Notes: a model not told the origin generated them from the letters alone. Shown: positions 6,969 to 17,283, counted from the stretch's first letter. The stretch: 35,540 nucleotides of DNA from Francisellaceae bacterium (GCA_018703155.1 JABJGS010000051.1:1-35540); one strand, 5' to 3'. Numbers and translations: made by a program.

Positions 6969-9803
6969 ATGCAGAACATTACCGTAATTGGCGCAAAAAC
7001 TCATAATTTAAAAAATATTAACTTAACTATCCCAAGAGAAAAACTAATAGTGATCACAGGTCTATCTGGATCTGGTAAATCCTCGCTGGCTTTTGATACT
7101 CTATATGCGGAAGGACAACGACGATATGTGGAATCTTTATCCACTTATGCCAGACAATTCCTCTCAGTTATGGAGAAACCTGATGTTGAACATATAGAAG
7201 GCCTATCTCCAGCTATCTCTATAGAACAAAAATCAACCTCCCATAACCCTCGTTCAACAGTAGGTACGGTTACTGAAATATATGACTATTTAAGATTACT
7301 ATATGCTAGGGTTGGTACGCCCCAATGCCCACAGCACTCAACAACATTAGAAGCTCAAACCATAAGTCAGATTGTTGATGATGCTATGTTACTCCCAGAA
7401 AATTCTAAAGTTATGATTTTATCGCCTCTTGTCAGAAACAAAAAAGGTGAACACCAGCAAATATTTGAATCCTTAAAATCTCAAGGATATATTCGCGTGC
7501 GTGTTAATAAAGTTATGTATGACCTAGGCTCAACACCAAAGCTTAATGTTAATCAAAAACATTCTATTGAAGTTATTGTTGATAGATTAAAAATACGTGA
7601 AGATATAAAAACCAGACTTGCAGATTCTATTGAGTCTTCAGTTACTTTATCTTCTGGCTTAGTCATTATTGCAAATATTGATAATGATGACTTCGAAAAA
7701 CTCTACTCAACTAAGTATGCCTGTAATTCTTGTGGTTATAGCATCCCAGAACTAGAGCCAAGACTATTCTCTTTTAACAATCCAACTGGTGCTTGTCCTA
7801 CCTGTGATGGCTTAGGACATAAGCAATACATGGATACTGATAAAATAATTTATGACGAAAGTTTATCTTTGAGCGAAGGAGCTATTCGTGGCTGGGATAA
7901 AAATGCACACTATTACCATAGTATGCTAACTTCTTTGGCAGATTATTTTGAATTTTCCATGGATAAACCTTACGAAAAGCTCAGTAAAAAAGTTAAGCAA
8001 TTAATTTTGTATGGTAGCCGTGGTATAGAAATAGACTTTACTTTTAAAATCCGAGGTAAAAATCCTGTTACTAGGACATCAGTATTTGAAGGTGTTATTC
8101 CAAATATGGAACGCAGATATAAAGACTCTGATTCTGAGCATGTGCGTGAAGAACTAAGTAAATTTATAACTAATAAATCGTGTGAAACCTGTGGTGGACA
8201 TCGCCTTAATGAGTCAGCACGCCATGTGTTCATTACCGAAATCAACCTTCCTTCCCTAACAACTAAAACCATTGAAGATTTATGTGATTTTTTCAAAAAT
8301 CTTACGTTAACTGGTTGGCGCAATCAAGTAGCAAGTAAAATTCTTAAAGAAATTCAAGAACGTTTGGGATTTCTACTAAATGTTGGCCTAGATTATTTAA
8401 CTTTAAATCGTAGTGCTGACACCCTTTCTGGCGGGGAAGCTCAACGAATTCGTCTAGCTAGCCAAATAGGTGCTGGTTTAGTCGGAGTAATGTATGTTTT
8501 AGATGAGCCCTCAATCGGTTTACATCAACGAGATAATCAACGACTAATAGACACCCTTACACATTTACGCGACTTAGGTAATACTGTTATTGTCGTTGAG
8601 CATGATGAAGATGCAATTTCTTGTGCTGATCATGTCATTGATATTGGCCCAGGTGCAGGAATACATGGCGGGGAAGTAGTTGCAGAAGGTAAACTTAATG
8701 ACATTAAAAATAATAAAAACTCCCTTACCGGACAATATTTATCTGGAAAACTGAAAATTGAAGTTCCTCAACATCGCGCAAAGGTATGTGATGATCAATG
8801 GATAAAAATAGTTGGAGCTAAAGCTAATAATTTACAAAATGTTTGTGTGGATATTCCTATTGGAATTATGACGTGTGTAACCGGAGTTTCAGGATCAGGA
8901 AAATCATCACTAATAAATGAAACCTTATATCCTCTCGCGGCAAAATGCTTAAATGGCGCTATGATGGATCAAATTGGTGAATATGAATCAATATCTGGAC
9001 TAGAGCATTTCTTAAAAGTAGTAAATATTACCCAACAACCAATTGGCCGGACTCCTCGTTCAAATCCAGCGACATATACTGGAATATTTACTGATATTCG
9101 TGACTTGTTTGCAGGAACTAGTGAAGCTAGAACTCGTGGCTACAAACCTGGTCGTTTCAGCTTTAATGTAAAAGGTGGTCGCTGTGAAGCCTGCCAAGGT
9201 GATGGTGTACTAAAAGTAGAGATGCATTTCCTTCCTGATGTTTTTGTCCCATGTGATGTTTGCTTTGGTAAAAGATATAATCGTGAAACTTTAGAAGTTA
9301 CCTATAAAAGTAAAAACATTCATCATGTCCTAGATATGACAATTGAATCTGCTGTCACATTTTTTGAAAATATTCCGGTGATAAAAAGAAAATTACAAAC
9401 CTTAATAGATGTTGGTTTGTCTTATATAAAACTTGGGCAAAGTGCTACTACGTTATCTGGTGGTGAAGCCCAAAGAATAAAGTTATCCAAGGAACTGTCT
9501 AAGCGCGAAAAAGGGCAGAGCCTATATATCTTAGATGAGCCAACTACTGGGCTACATTTCCATGATGTTAATAAACTATTATCAGTATTGCGCCGCTTAC
9601 AAGAACATGGCAATACAATTGTTATTATTGAGCATAATTTGGATGTGATCAAAACTGCTGACTGGGTAATTGATATTGGTCCAGAAGGTGGTTACCGCGG
9701 TGGTAAAATTATTGCATCTGGCACACCAGAAGATGTTGCTAAAGTGAAAACTTCATATACGGGACATTATCTAAAAGAAATGTTGGAAAATGCTAAGCAG
9801 TAA
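6969..9803 (+). CDS. uvrA: Excinuclease ABC subunit A
   Basis: UvrA is the damage-recognising ATPase of nucleotide excision repair. It dimerises and loads UvrB onto lesions. The 944 residues have the usual two ABC modules: Walker [10 protein letters not shown] near residue 33 and GVSGSGKSS near 640; LSGGEAQRI signatures near 490 and 830; and Walker B with LDEPSIGLH and LDEPTTGLH. Zinc-binding CxxC pairs are present, for example CNSCG (about 254), CPTCDG (about 277), and the C-terminal CEACQGDG with CDVC. Length and start ([17 protein letters not shown]) are typical. It is divergent from the phosphonate operon, and its last 14 bases overlap ubiC. A LexA-like box lies upstream. Confidence 0.98.
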   Translation: MQNITVIGAKTHNLKNINLTIPREKLIVITGLSGSGKSSLAFDTLYAEGQRRYVESLSTYARQFLSVMEKPDVEHIEGLSPAISIEQKSTSHNPRSTVGTVTEIYDYLRLLYARVGTPQCPQHSTTLEAQTISQIVDDAMLLPENSKVMILSPLVRNKKGEHQQIFESLKSQGYIRVRVNKVMYDLGSTPKLNVNQKHSIEVIVDRLKIREDIKTRLADSIESSVTLSSGLVIIANIDNDDFEKLYSTKYACNSCGYSIPELEPRLFSFNNPTGACPTCDGLGHKQYMDTDKIIYDESLSLSEGAIRGWDKNAHYYHSMLTSLADYFEFSMDKPYEKLSKKVKQLILYGSRGIEIDFTFKIRGKNPVTRTSVFEGVIPNMERRYKDSDSEHVREELSKFITNKSCETCGGHRLNESARHVFITEINLPSLTTKTIEDLCDFFKNLTLTGWRNQVASKILKEIQERLGFLLNVGLDYLTLNRSADTLSGGEAQRIRLASQIGAGLVGVMYVLDEPSIGLHQRDNQRLIDTLTHLRDLGNTVIVVEHDEDAISCADHVIDIGPGAGIHGGEVVAEGKLNDIKNNKNSLTGQYLSGKLKIEVPQHRAKVCDDQWIKIVGAKANNLQNVCVDIPIGIMTCVTGVSGSGKSSLINETLYPLAAKCLNGAMMDQIGEYESISGLEHFLKVVNITQQPIGRTPRSNPATYTGIFTDIRDLFAGTSEARTRGYKPGRFSFNVKGGRCEACQGDGVLKVEMHFLPDVFVPCDVCFGKRYNRETLEVTYKSKNIHHVLDMTIESAVTFFENIPVIKRKLQTLIDVGLSYIKLGQSATTLSGGEAQRIKLSKELSKREKGQSLYILDEPTTGLHFHDVNKLLSVLRRLQEHGNTIVIIEHNLDVIKTADWVIDIGPEGGYRGGKIIASGTPEDVAKVKTSYTGHYLKEMLENAKQ

Positions 9804-10341
9804 ATGGTCAGATAGTATCCATACGGAAAATGGCGATGACTTTGATATACAATGGTTACTAAAACCATATAATGTCACTGCAGCTCTTAAGGAACATTAT
9901 GATACTATTGAGTTAGAATTGCTTTCTCAGCAAGAGCAAGCACTTTCTATCTATGAGCAGACACATATTACACAAAAAACAGCTTTAGTTCGTGAAATCT
10001 ACCTTAAACATGATCATGATGCACTAACATATGGCAGAGTTATTTTCTCAAACCATGCCTATGAAACATTGAAAGATCGAATTGATACTTTGGGAACTAA
10101 GCCTATTGGACAGCATCTATTTTACAAACATAAATTTAACCGTTCCAATTTCAAGTATGCCAGGTTAGACACAAAAAATGTCTTACTAATGAATGCTTGC
10201 CGGCGACTTAATGATGGCTTGTTAGAAAAAATAGAATATGCATATTCTAGACACTCAATTTTTTCACCACCAAATGATAGTAACTGCCTTATCTCATTAC
10301 ATGAAGTTTTTTTCCCATGGCTAAAAAAGTATATTGCATAA
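9790..10341 (+). CDS. ubiC: Chorismate lyase
   Basis: UbiC converts chorismate to 4-hydroxybenzoate and pyruvate, the first committed step of ubiquinone synthesis. The 183-residue protein is near the family size. It shows ALVREIYL (R68, matching the catalytic arginine R76 of E. coli), [19 protein letters not shown] at 101-111, RHSIF near 154-158, and a C-terminal glutamate E172 in the position of E155. The start ATG lies inside the end of uvrA (14-base overlap), and the stop is one base before the pabB ATG, so it is co-transcribed with both. The usual downstream partner ubiA is not adjacent. Confidence 0.85.
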   Translation: MLSSKWSDSIHTENGDDFDIQWLLKPYNVTAALKEHYDTIELELLSQQEQALSIYEQTHITQKTALVREIYLKHDHDALTYGRVIFSNHAYETLKDRIDTLGTKPIGQHLFYKHKFNRSNFKYARLDTKNVLLMNACRRLNDGLLEKIEYAYSRHSIFSPPNDSNCLISLHEVFFPWLKKYIA

Positions 10342-10342
10342 T

Positions 10343-11728
10343 ATGATAATTGAAGAAATTAATTTCATAGATCCTGAGAGAATTTTTAATGCTTTTGTTA
10401 ATGAGCCCGGAAGCCTATGGCTCGATAGCTCCATTAACACCCATAAAATGGGTGGTTGCAGTTTTCTAGCTATTTCTCCATATAACACTTGGTCTCTGAA
10501 AAATTCAATATTAACTGCTATGGATGGCAAACAAATAGAATGTAATGACCCATTCAAGCTCCTACAAGAAGAAATGGCACAGCTGCAAACTGAGCATATA
10601 GATGAAATACCAAATTTCCAAACTGGTGTTGCCGGCCTGTTTTCATACAATTTGCATAGCTATATTGAACCTATAAAATCAGGGTCAATACAGGGTGATC
10701 CATTTCCTGACTTATATCTTGGATTTTATGATTTAGTCATTGCTTATGAGCATAACACTAAAAGAACTTTCATCTTCTCTAGCGGTGCGCCAAAAAACAC
10801 TAAGAATGAGAAAGACAAACATGCTCATCAGAGGTTAAAATGGTTACTTGATGAGCTAAAATATTTAGCACTACTTCCTAAAGTTAACAATACCCCATGT
10901 AGTGATTTTTCAAGCTCCACTACTAAAGAGCAATATATTGCCGATACTCAGACGATGATTGATTATATTTATGCTGGTGATATCTTTGAAGCTAATCTGT
11001 CGCAGGAATTCACCTGTAAACGCCCAAGTGGACTTAGCTCCTTTGACCTTTACCGACGTCTACGTAAATATAATCCAGCCCCATTTTCTGCAATGTTAAA
11101 TATGAATGGCCAACAAATATTATCTTCATCTCCAGAGCGATTCCTACATTTAGAAAATAATATAGTTGAATCAAGACCCATTAAAGGCACAATGCCACGT
11201 TCTGATGATCCAATACTTGATCAACAATATGCTGACAGACTACTAGCCTCAGAAAAGGATCATGCTGAGAACACCATGATTGTGGATTTAATGCGCAATG
11301 ACATCTCCAGAGTATGCACCCCAGGAAGTGTTAATGTCCCTCAGTTATGTGCACTTGAATCATATAAATCTGTACATCATTTAGTCTCTGTAGTTTTAGG
11401 TAAGTTGCAAACAAATCATAACCATCTTGATTTGTTAAAATGCTGTTTCCCTGGTGGTTCAATAACCGGAGCTCCTAAAATTAGAGCAATGGAAATAATT
11501 TATGAGCTAGAGAAGGTAACTCGTGGCCCATACTACGGCTCAATGTTATATATAAGTAACTCTGGAGCAATGGACTCATCAATTTTAATCCGCACCATAC
11601 TCTGTGATAAAAATAACCTTAGCTTACGTGCTGGTGGTGCAATTGTGGTAGATTCAGAGCCTGATGCTGAATACGAAGAAACTCTTACCAAAGCAATTAA
11701 ACTTAAAGAGGCATTGCTGGCACTATGA
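10343..11728 (+). CDS. pabB: Aminodeoxychorismate synthase component I
   Basis: PabB joins ammonia, delivered by PabA, to chorismate to give 4-amino-4-deoxychorismate for folate synthesis. The protein has 461 residues. The catalytic half carries PIKGTMPR near residue 279-286. The lysine (K281) is the PabB nucleophile and separates it from anthranilate synthase TrpE, which has alanine there. Other conserved parts are SSSPERFL, VDLMRNDISRVC, FPGGSITGAPK and RAGGAIV. The ATG at 10343, one base after ubiC, is preferred over the in-frame TTG at 10334 because it gives the usual N-terminus. The stop overlaps the pabA start (ATGA). Confidence 0.93.
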   Translation: MIIEEINFIDPERIFNAFVNEPGSLWLDSSINTHKMGGCSFLAISPYNTWSLKNSILTAMDGKQIECNDPFKLLQEEMAQLQTEHIDEIPNFQTGVAGLFSYNLHSYIEPIKSGSIQGDPFPDLYLGFYDLVIAYEHNTKRTFIFSSGAPKNTKNEKDKHAHQRLKWLLDELKYLALLPKVNNTPCSDFSSSTTKEQYIADTQTMIDYIYAGDIFEANLSQEFTCKRPSGLSSFDLYRRLRKYNPAPFSAMLNMNGQQILSSSPERFLHLENNIVESRPIKGTMPRSDDPILDQQYADRLLASEKDHAENTMIVDLMRNDISRVCTPGSVNVPQLCALESYKSVHHLVSVVLGKLQTNHNHLDLLKCCFPGGSITGAPKIRAMEIIYELEKVTRGPYYGSMLYISNSGAMDSSILIRTILCDKNNLSLRAGGAIVVDSEPDAEYEETLTKAIKLKEALLAL

Positions 11729-12291
11729 TACTATTAATTGATAACTATGATTCTTTTGTCTACAATTTACTTCACTACGTAAATATTCTTGGACACCAAA
11801 CCTCTGTATACCGTAATGACAAAATCACTCTGGATGAAATAGAAGAGATCGCCCCTTCGCACATTATTCTATCACCAGGGCCATGTAGCCCCAATGAATC
11901 TGGCATTTGCATACCGCTAATAAAGAGATTTTTTAAATCTATACCTATTCTTGGCGTCTGCCTTGGCCACCAAGCCATTGGGCAGGCATTCAATGGAAAA
12001 ATTATTAGAGCTAAAAGCCCTATCCATGGAAAAAAAACCACAATCAATTGTACCAGCAGCAAGCTCTATACCGGAATGAATACAGAAATTGAGGTTGCTA
12101 GATACCACTCTTTAATTGTTGCTAAAGAAAATTTTCCAAACCAATCATTAAAAATAACCAGTGTCTGCACTGACAACCAAATCATGTCTTTAGAGCACAG
12201 AATATATCCATTATTTGGGGTGCAATTCCACCCAGAGTCTATTTTAACTAAACATGGCATGCATATTATTAAAAACTTTATAACAATATAA
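11725..12291 (+). CDS. pabA: Aminodeoxychorismate synthase glutaminase
   Basis: A class I glutamine amidotransferase subunit of 188 residues that supplies ammonia to PabB. It begins ILLIDNYDSFVYNL, has the oxyanion segment SPGPCSPNE, the nucleophile C79 in GVCLGHQAIG, and the H169/E171 pair in FHPES. PabA and TrpG are very alike and one protein may serve both pathways, but the 4-base overlap with pabB and no trp gene nearby favour PabA. It is the last gene of the uvrA-ubiC-pabB-pabA unit. No clear terminator follows. Confidence 0.93.
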   Translation: MILLIDNYDSFVYNLLHYVNILGHQTSVYRNDKITLDEIEEIAPSHIILSPGPCSPNESGICIPLIKRFFKSIPILGVCLGHQAIGQAFNGKIIRAKSPIHGKKTTINCTSSKLYTGMNTEIEVARYHSLIVAKENFPNQSLKITSVCTDNQIMSLEHRIYPLFGVQFHPESILTKHGMHIIKNFITI

Positions 12292-12429
12292 TTAGAGCAT
12301 TTAAAACACTATTAGCACCGACAAGTAAAAGTAAAACAAATAATATAATTAATTTCCAACACATTGTAATAAATCATCTATAATTCCTTACATAACGACC
12401 ATTTCCAGACCTACATTGAGAGTGTGTTT

Positions 12430-12891
12430 ATGACCAGTTCTTATTCTGTATTACAGTCTACGCAAAAAGCTATCAGCCGTTTTGCAGACCATTTACAGGG
12501 CCTTAGAGTAGCCAACAGCCTTATGACAATATCTATAGAGATTGATAATACTATTACAAACGAAGCTCTAGCTATTAGTAATATGCGCCGAATCAGTGAT
12601 AGCTTAACAATTTTTGCTGAAGACATAGCCATAAAGGGCACATATGGAATCGGTCATAACCGAATCAAAGCAACGCAAATATTATCTGCCACCTCTAAGC
12701 TCAAGAATGATTTAATTGAAATTTACTCACTTGTAAAAGATACAGATGAAGTACCTGAAATAGTAAAAGATAGTATTAAAGGACTATTATTTATTAGCTC
12801 AAGGATTTATATCTTGTGCGTTAGTGAAGTAGATCCTGCATTAGAGATAAAGAATAACCCTGCTAATAATGAAAATACAGGGGCTGCGTAG
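12430..12891 (+). CDS. Unknown 153-residue helical protein
   Basis: No family is recognised. The protein is soluble and mostly alpha-helical by appearance, with amphipathic stretches (SVLQSTQKAISRFADHL, then ISNMRRISDSLTIFAEDIA) and a disordered asparagine-rich tail ending NNENTGAA. A GAGAGTG lies about 5 bases before the ATG at 12430; a GTG at 12424 is in frame but less likely. A TATAAT at 12379-12384 may be its -10 box. It stands alone between pabA and the convergent CX5R phosphatase-like gene. It might be a small effector or accessory protein, but nothing in the sequence proves that. Confidence 0.7.
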   Translation: MTSSYSVLQSTQKAISRFADHLQGLRVANSLMTISIEIDNTITNEALAISNMRRISDSLTIFAEDIAIKGTYGIGHNRIKATQILSATSKLKNDLIEIYSLVKDTDEVPEIVKDSIKGLLFISSRIYILCVSEVDPALEIKNNPANNENTGAA

Positions 12892-12938
12892 TTAAAGTAC
12901 AGCAAGGTAGTAATGTAATTAATTGTCATATTAACTAT

Positions 12939-15287
12939 TTATTTTAATCTGGTAGTAGCTGGTGCAGATTGGGTAACTTTTGGTTCATCTTTAGTTATCG
13001 CTGGAGCAGACGCAGCTGATTTTTGTTTTAAGACCCCTTGACCATTCTGAACTTGACGTGTAACCATAGGCTCCACTACTGAGTTTGGAGATGCTCTGCC
13101 TGCCTTCATCTCCTTAACTTCCGCCCTGAGACTATCAAACTCTGCCCTTAACTCATCAAGACCGGACCTAACCGAATGTGTGACAGGAACTGAGCCAAAG
13201 AAATTTCCATCTCGAGCTGGGGCTGACATTACCATTTCAACTCTAGTAGCTGGACCTGTTTTCATATTTGATAGCTCTGCTTCGACTCGTTCTGCCTCAA
13301 GCAGTTTTGTTTTTAAGTTTTCTTCATTTACCTCAACTTCAGAGCTTACTTTAGAGTTTTCATTTGATGCACTATACATATCAACACCAGCTACTACAGC
13401 AACTGCTACAAGTATAACCGGGGAAAGAACAACTGCCACAGCAACAGCAACAGCAACAGCAACAGCACCTCCTACAAATTTAACTACAGGATTTTTAAGA
13501 ACTTTTTGCCACCACTTAGGTGCTTTTGGTTTATTCAAATCTGCTTGATTTTTGGTATCTTTAATTGGATCTTTTTGAGCTGCAAATTGAGGATAGTCAT
13601 CTTTTAGTTCTTTTATTTTTTCACATATATCAGTACCATATACTTCATCAACATTTTTTAGACCATTTGCCCCATTAGAATTTGCTGCTGCAATTTGCTG
13701 TCCGTGATTAGCAAGAAATTGCCTAGCTACAAGCCCATTAAATTCATCTCTTTCTGGTGATTTTTCTCCAGGAGGAGGGGGTAACTGACCATCATAGAGC
13801 TCCCTATACATTACCATTGCAATGGCCATCTCAGTAACCATTTCTTCTCTATCTTTACCACTCACACAACTGCCAATACGATTACCACCTTTAGAAAAAT
13901 TTAATATTTGCTCAAGAGCTGCTTTTTCGCTCATATGATTAGTGCTTCTAGCTACACCAGTTAAAAGCGCAGATTCACTCCAGTCATGTCCCTCTAGTCT
14001 TTCTTTTACAGCAGCAGCAAGCTTAGGATCAGAAGCAGCATGACCTGCAAGTAGACTCTGTGCAGATCCGTTAACACCGTCTTTTCCTTCTGTTAAATAC
14101 CTAGACAATCCTCTAGCTTTATTCACCGGGGTGTTTGTATAAGAGGTATCACATGTTACAGTCATACCTTTCGGATTAACTCCTAATGATTTTAAATAAT
14201 CATCTCCACCAACATCCAATTTACCTTTAACTGCTTTCACAGCAGCAATCAAAGCATCATCACCACCTTCTGGTTGCATCGGTCTACTAAACAACGTTTG
14301 AATAGCCATCGGTATATCAACCGTTGACTTTCCTTGCATTAAGGCTTCATCAATTTTACGTTGTATGGTATTGGCAACTAATTGCTCAAGGTTTTGTCTT
14401 GTTATTGTTTCCTTTTGATGTTCATCTTCTATATCAAACGGAACAAGAGCTCCAGATCTAACTTTTTCAAATAATATTTTATCAGGCCCATCTGCGGAAG
14501 ACACGGTAAGTGATGTTACATATCCATTTGGTGCTCCTGGATATTTTCTAATGGTGCTTGGTGGTACACCAAGAACATCTCCTAAATTTTTACCTACATG
14601 TTCAGGATTAGTTTTCCAGTCATTCACTCTCTCTTGTAAATGTTTTTTCTCCCATTCTTCTAAACCCTCAAACCAATCCTCACCAGAGGGAGTTTTCAAA
14701 ATATTTCCCCATGATTCTGTTTGTTCAGGTGTAAATGCTGTTATAGGGTTTTCTTTTCTAATCGCAATTGTTGGATGTTTTGCCCGAAGAGCTTCTTTAA
14801 GTTCAGCTTCAGTCTTATACGCAGCAGTCACTTCACCATATGCTCCCACAGTCTCAAACCCACCATCAGGATTTGAACGGCCAATAAGCTTTCCTGATGG
14901 GTCCATAACAGAAACAACAGCAGTTCTTGGTTGCCAATTTGTGTGGCTCTCTGCATTTAGCAAATCATGCTTACCTATCCCTTTAAGAGAAGGTACCTGT
15001 TCTTGCAATGTTTCCAATAATTGTTTATTAATGCCTGCAAGAACAGATTGAAGCCCTTTGTCTCCATCAGCTTTAACATGTTTATTTTTTTCTAGAGCCT
15101 CACTGTTTAATCCTTTTGCCTGTTTCTCAAGAAGTCCTTTAACTCTTTCGTATTCCTCACTACCTAGTTCTATGCCACTATTATCCAGAATTAATATAGC
15201 ACCTTTTATAAATTGATTTCCTCTAACTTCAACACTTTCCATTGCGGCTTTTGTTGATTTTGGCATGTTTTTACATCCGAACATCAT
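12939..15287 (-). CDS. Candidate effector: CX5R phosphoinositide-phosphatase-like protein with membrane hairpin
   Basis: 782 residues with no signal peptide. At 474-480 lies C-V-S-G-K-D-R, matching the C-x-S-G-K-D-R P-loop of SopB/SigD/IpgD and Legionella SidF/SidP lipid phosphatases, where Cys is the nucleophile and Arg binds phosphate. An NTPVN at 385-389 resembles the N-x-x-V-N motif upstream of the active site in that group. Residues 604-636 are a very hydrophobic hairpin (alternating Val-Ala around LSP), followed by a coiled-coil-like region (about 652-730) and a basic, Ser/Ala/Thr-rich disordered tail. Catalytic domain then C-terminal membrane hairpin is the SidF arrangement. By inference it is a secreted enzyme acting on host phosphoinositides. 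A promoter lies directly upstream. The start is the first of two ATGs. Alternatives: another CX5R phosphatase or an inositol-phosphate phosphatase. Confidence 0.7.
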   Translation of the reverse strand: MMFGCKNMPKSTKAAMESVEVRGNQFIKGAILILDNSGIELGSEEYERVKGLLEKQAKGLNSEALEKNKHVKADGDKGLQSVLAGINKQLLETLQEQVPSLKGIGKHDLLNAESHTNWQPRTAVVSVMDPSGKLIGRSNPDGGFETVGAYGEVTAAYKTEAELKEALRAKHPTIAIRKENPITAFTPEQTESWGNILKTPSGEDWFEGLEEWEKKHLQERVNDWKTNPEHVGKNLGDVLGVPPSTIRKYPGAPNGYVTSLTVSSADGPDKILFEKVRSGALVPFDIEDEHQKETITRQNLEQLVANTIQRKIDEALMQGKSTVDIPMAIQTLFSRPMQPEGGDDALIAAVKAVKGKLDVGGDDYLKSLGVNPKGMTVTCDTSYTNTPVNKARGLSRYLTEGKDGVNGSAQSLLAGHAASDPKLAAAVKERLEGHDWSESALLTGVARSTNHMSEKAALEQILNFSKGGNRIGSCVSGKDREEMVTEMAIAMVMYRELYDGQLPPPPGEKSPERDEFNGLVARQFLANHGQQIAAANSNGANGLKNVDEVYGTDICEKIKELKDDYPQFAAQKDPIKDTKNQADLNKPKAPKWWQKVLKNPVVKFVGGAVAVAVAVAVAVVLSPVILVAVAVVAGVDMYSASNENSKVSSEVEVNEENLKTKLLEAERVEAELSNMKTGPATRVEMVMSAPARDGNFFGSVPVTHSVRSGLDELRAEFDSLRAEVKEMKAGRASPNSVVEPMVTRQVQNGQGVLKQKSAASAPAITKDEPKVTQSAPATTRLK
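13438..13467. repeat. Hexanucleotide tandem repeat, five copies of ACAGCA
   Basis: Five perfect ACAGCA units lie inside the CX5R phosphatase-like gene and, read on the minus strand, code for the alternating Val-Ala run of its membrane hairpin (about residues 607-617). Copy-number change would lengthen or shorten the hairpin by two residues without shifting frame. Confidence 0.95.
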
Positions 15288-15309
15288 TAATGATGTTTAT
15301 TAGACGCAA

Positions 15310-15337
15310 TTTATAGCAAAAAAGTTCACTTTTTCAA
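15310..15337 (-). promoter_or_regulatory. Promoter of the candidate effector gene
   Basis: On the minus strand TTGAAA (15337-15332) and TATAAA (15315-15310) are separated by 16 bases, about 22 bases upstream of the ATG at 15287. The rest of the 161-bp gap shows GTTCA repeated three times (15324-15357) but no clear operator. Confidence 0.55.
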
Positions 15338-15448
15338 TAAAACAGTTCATGTTCAGTGATGTTGCACTATTTTAATAAGGAATGAATTTATTTTTATAAT
15401 AACAAATAAGTATAAATAATGATTAATATCTGAAGTGATAATTAGAAT

Positions 15449-17188
15449 TCACTTACATTGCTTCTTAAGTAAAACTTCAACTTCTTTTGGAGGTAATGAG
15501 GGATGGAATAGAAATCCTTGGAATAGATCACAATTATTATCAACTAAAAATTTCATTTGCTCTTTTGTTTCAACTCCTTCGGCAACTACAGTCAAATCAA
15601 AATGATTCGAAATGCAGAATACTGATTTAACTAATTTTGCTGAGTTATTATCTTCCTGAATCTGTGAGACAAAAGATTTATCAATTTTCAATATATCAAT
15701 AGGCAGTGTATGTACATTCTGTAAAGTTGAATATCCTGTACCAAAATCATCTATAGCTATTCTTATACCCAGCTCTTTAAGAGCGATTAATGTCCCAAGA
15801 ATCTCATCTTCTTCTATATGTGATGTTTCAGTAATCTCTACTACTATATTTTTAGGATTAATATTATTACTTGACATAGATTTGTTTAAATAGGTAACCA
15901 AGGCTTCATCTTTTAATTGTATTGGTGAAATGTTTATAGACATGGTTATTTTATTCATATTATATTTTTTTTGCCAACTAGAAAATTGTTTCATTGTCTC
16001 ATCTATAACAAAGTAACCAATTTCATTTATACACCCAAGCTCTTCAGCTAAAGGAATGAAAATGTCTGGGGAGATCACACCCAAGCCATTATTTGTCCAA
16101 CGTAATAGCTCTTCAAAACCACTAATAGTTTTGCCATCTGGCAAAAATACTGGCTGATATTCAACTCTAAGTTCATCATTATGAATTGCTTTTTGCAATC
16201 CTCTTTCAATCTTTAAATTATATGAAAATTTTTCATCTAGCTCTAAATCAAAAGCATTCCAACAAGACTTGCCATGTGACTTAGAGTAATACATTGCTAA
16301 GTCTGCATATTTAAGTAAGTCAGTAACTGTATTACCATCTTTAGGATAGATAGCAACACCAATGCTAACTGATACTTTAATAATATTTCCACGAATATTA
16401 ATGGGTAAAGATAAACTTGATATTATTTTATCCGGCACTGCATTAAAAGTATTTACATTCCTAACATCATAAATAATTGCAAATTCGTCTCCATCAATGC
16501 GCGCAATGACATCTGTTTCTCGAAGACACGACTTTAATCTCTTAGATATCGCTATAAGAAAATCATCTCCAACATCATGACCAAGAGAATCATTTATATC
16601 TTTGAAGTCATCAACATCAATAAATAACAAGGCAAAATTCTTATCATGGTCACCTGCGTGCTTTGTACATTCTTGCAATTTATTTTCAAAAGAGAACCGG
16701 TTATCAAATTCGGTAAGGCTATCTCTCAAAGCCAGCTCTTTCAATTTTCTTCCCTCTTCAATAGACTTTTTAAGAATATTGTTTTCTTCTATGGCATTCC
16801 TAATATTACTTTGCAAATATAAAGTACTAATATTATCTTTCATTAAATAATTAATAGCCCCTTTTCTTACAGCTTCAACAGCAATAGTTTCATTTCCATC
16901 ACCGGTTAACATTAATATTGGCAGCTCACATAACTTTTTGCTATTTTTCATAAAATCGATGCATTCTAAACCATCTGAGTCTGGTAAGTTATAATCAATA
17001 ATAACACAATCAATTTTTGAGACGTCTCCATTTTTCATTATACTATCTAAGTCTTCTTTACTCTCAGCTTCAATGAATGTATAAATATCTTCATTTTTAT
17101 TATTTGGCAATTTTGTATTTAATAGGTTTTCACATAACAAGCGGTCAGGTTCATTATCATTTATTATAAGTATATTAATTGCCACCAT
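15449..17188 (-). CDS. Response regulator with GGDEF and EAL domains
   Basis: 579 residues. The receiver domain (1-125) has the acidic D11, phospho-acceptor D65 (IDYNLPDSDG), T95 and K117. The GGDEF domain (about 150-315) has DGDEF at 232-236 in place of GGDEF and an intact I-site RxxD (223-226) five residues before it. The EAL domain (about 325-575) has E359 in EELLRW, then SINIS, EITET, the DDFGTGYS loop, KIDKSFV and AEGVET, so c-di-GMP hydrolysis looks possible. The diguanylate cyclase may be active or reduced by the first-residue change. The protein probably sets c-di-GMP levels in response to an unlinked sensor kinase. AGAGG lies about 8 bases before the ATG at 17188. No partner kinase is in the window. 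Confidence 0.93.
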   Translation of the reverse strand: MVAINILIINDNEPDRLLCENLLNTKLPNNKNEDIYTFIEAESKEDLDSIMKNGDVSKIDCVIIDYNLPDSDGLECIDFMKNSKKLCELPILMLTGDGNETIAVEAVRKGAINYLMKDNISTLYLQSNIRNAIEENNILKKSIEEGRKLKELALRDSLTEFDNRFSFENKLQECTKHAGDHDKNFALLFIDVDDFKDINDSLGHDVGDDFLIAISKRLKSCLRETDVIARIDGDEFAIIYDVRNVNTFNAVPDKIISSLSLPINIRGNIIKVSVSIGVAIYPKDGNTVTDLLKYADLAMYYSKSHGKSCWNAFDLELDEKFSYNLKIERGLQKAIHNDELRVEYQPVFLPDGKTISGFEELLRWTNNGLGVISPDIFIPLAEELGCINEIGYFVIDETMKQFSSWQKKYNMNKITMSINISPIQLKDEALVTYLNKSMSSNNINPKNIVVEITETSHIEEDEILGTLIALKELGIRIAIDDFGTGYSTLQNVHTLPIDILKIDKSFVSQIQEDNNSAKLVKSVFCISNHFDLTVVAEGVETKEQMKFLVDNNCDLFQGFLFHPSLPPKEVEVLLKKQCK

Positions 17189-17283
17189 CTAGAGAGCCTC
17201 TTTGGTAGTTAAAAATATATCAAATGATAAATATTTTAATCGATGAATGTAATTTATGTATTTATTAAAATAAATATACTTTT

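Noticed and set aside
13180-13548. Plus-strand open frame inside the CX5R phosphatase-like gene
   Set aside because: It is the antisense shadow of the Ser/Ala/Val-rich hairpin and repeat region; it is low-complexity and has no ribosome binding site or start context.
15449-17188. Catalytically dead GGDEF/EAL protein
   Set aside because: The GGDEF site changes only its first residue and the EAL residues look complete, so loss of activity cannot be claimed.
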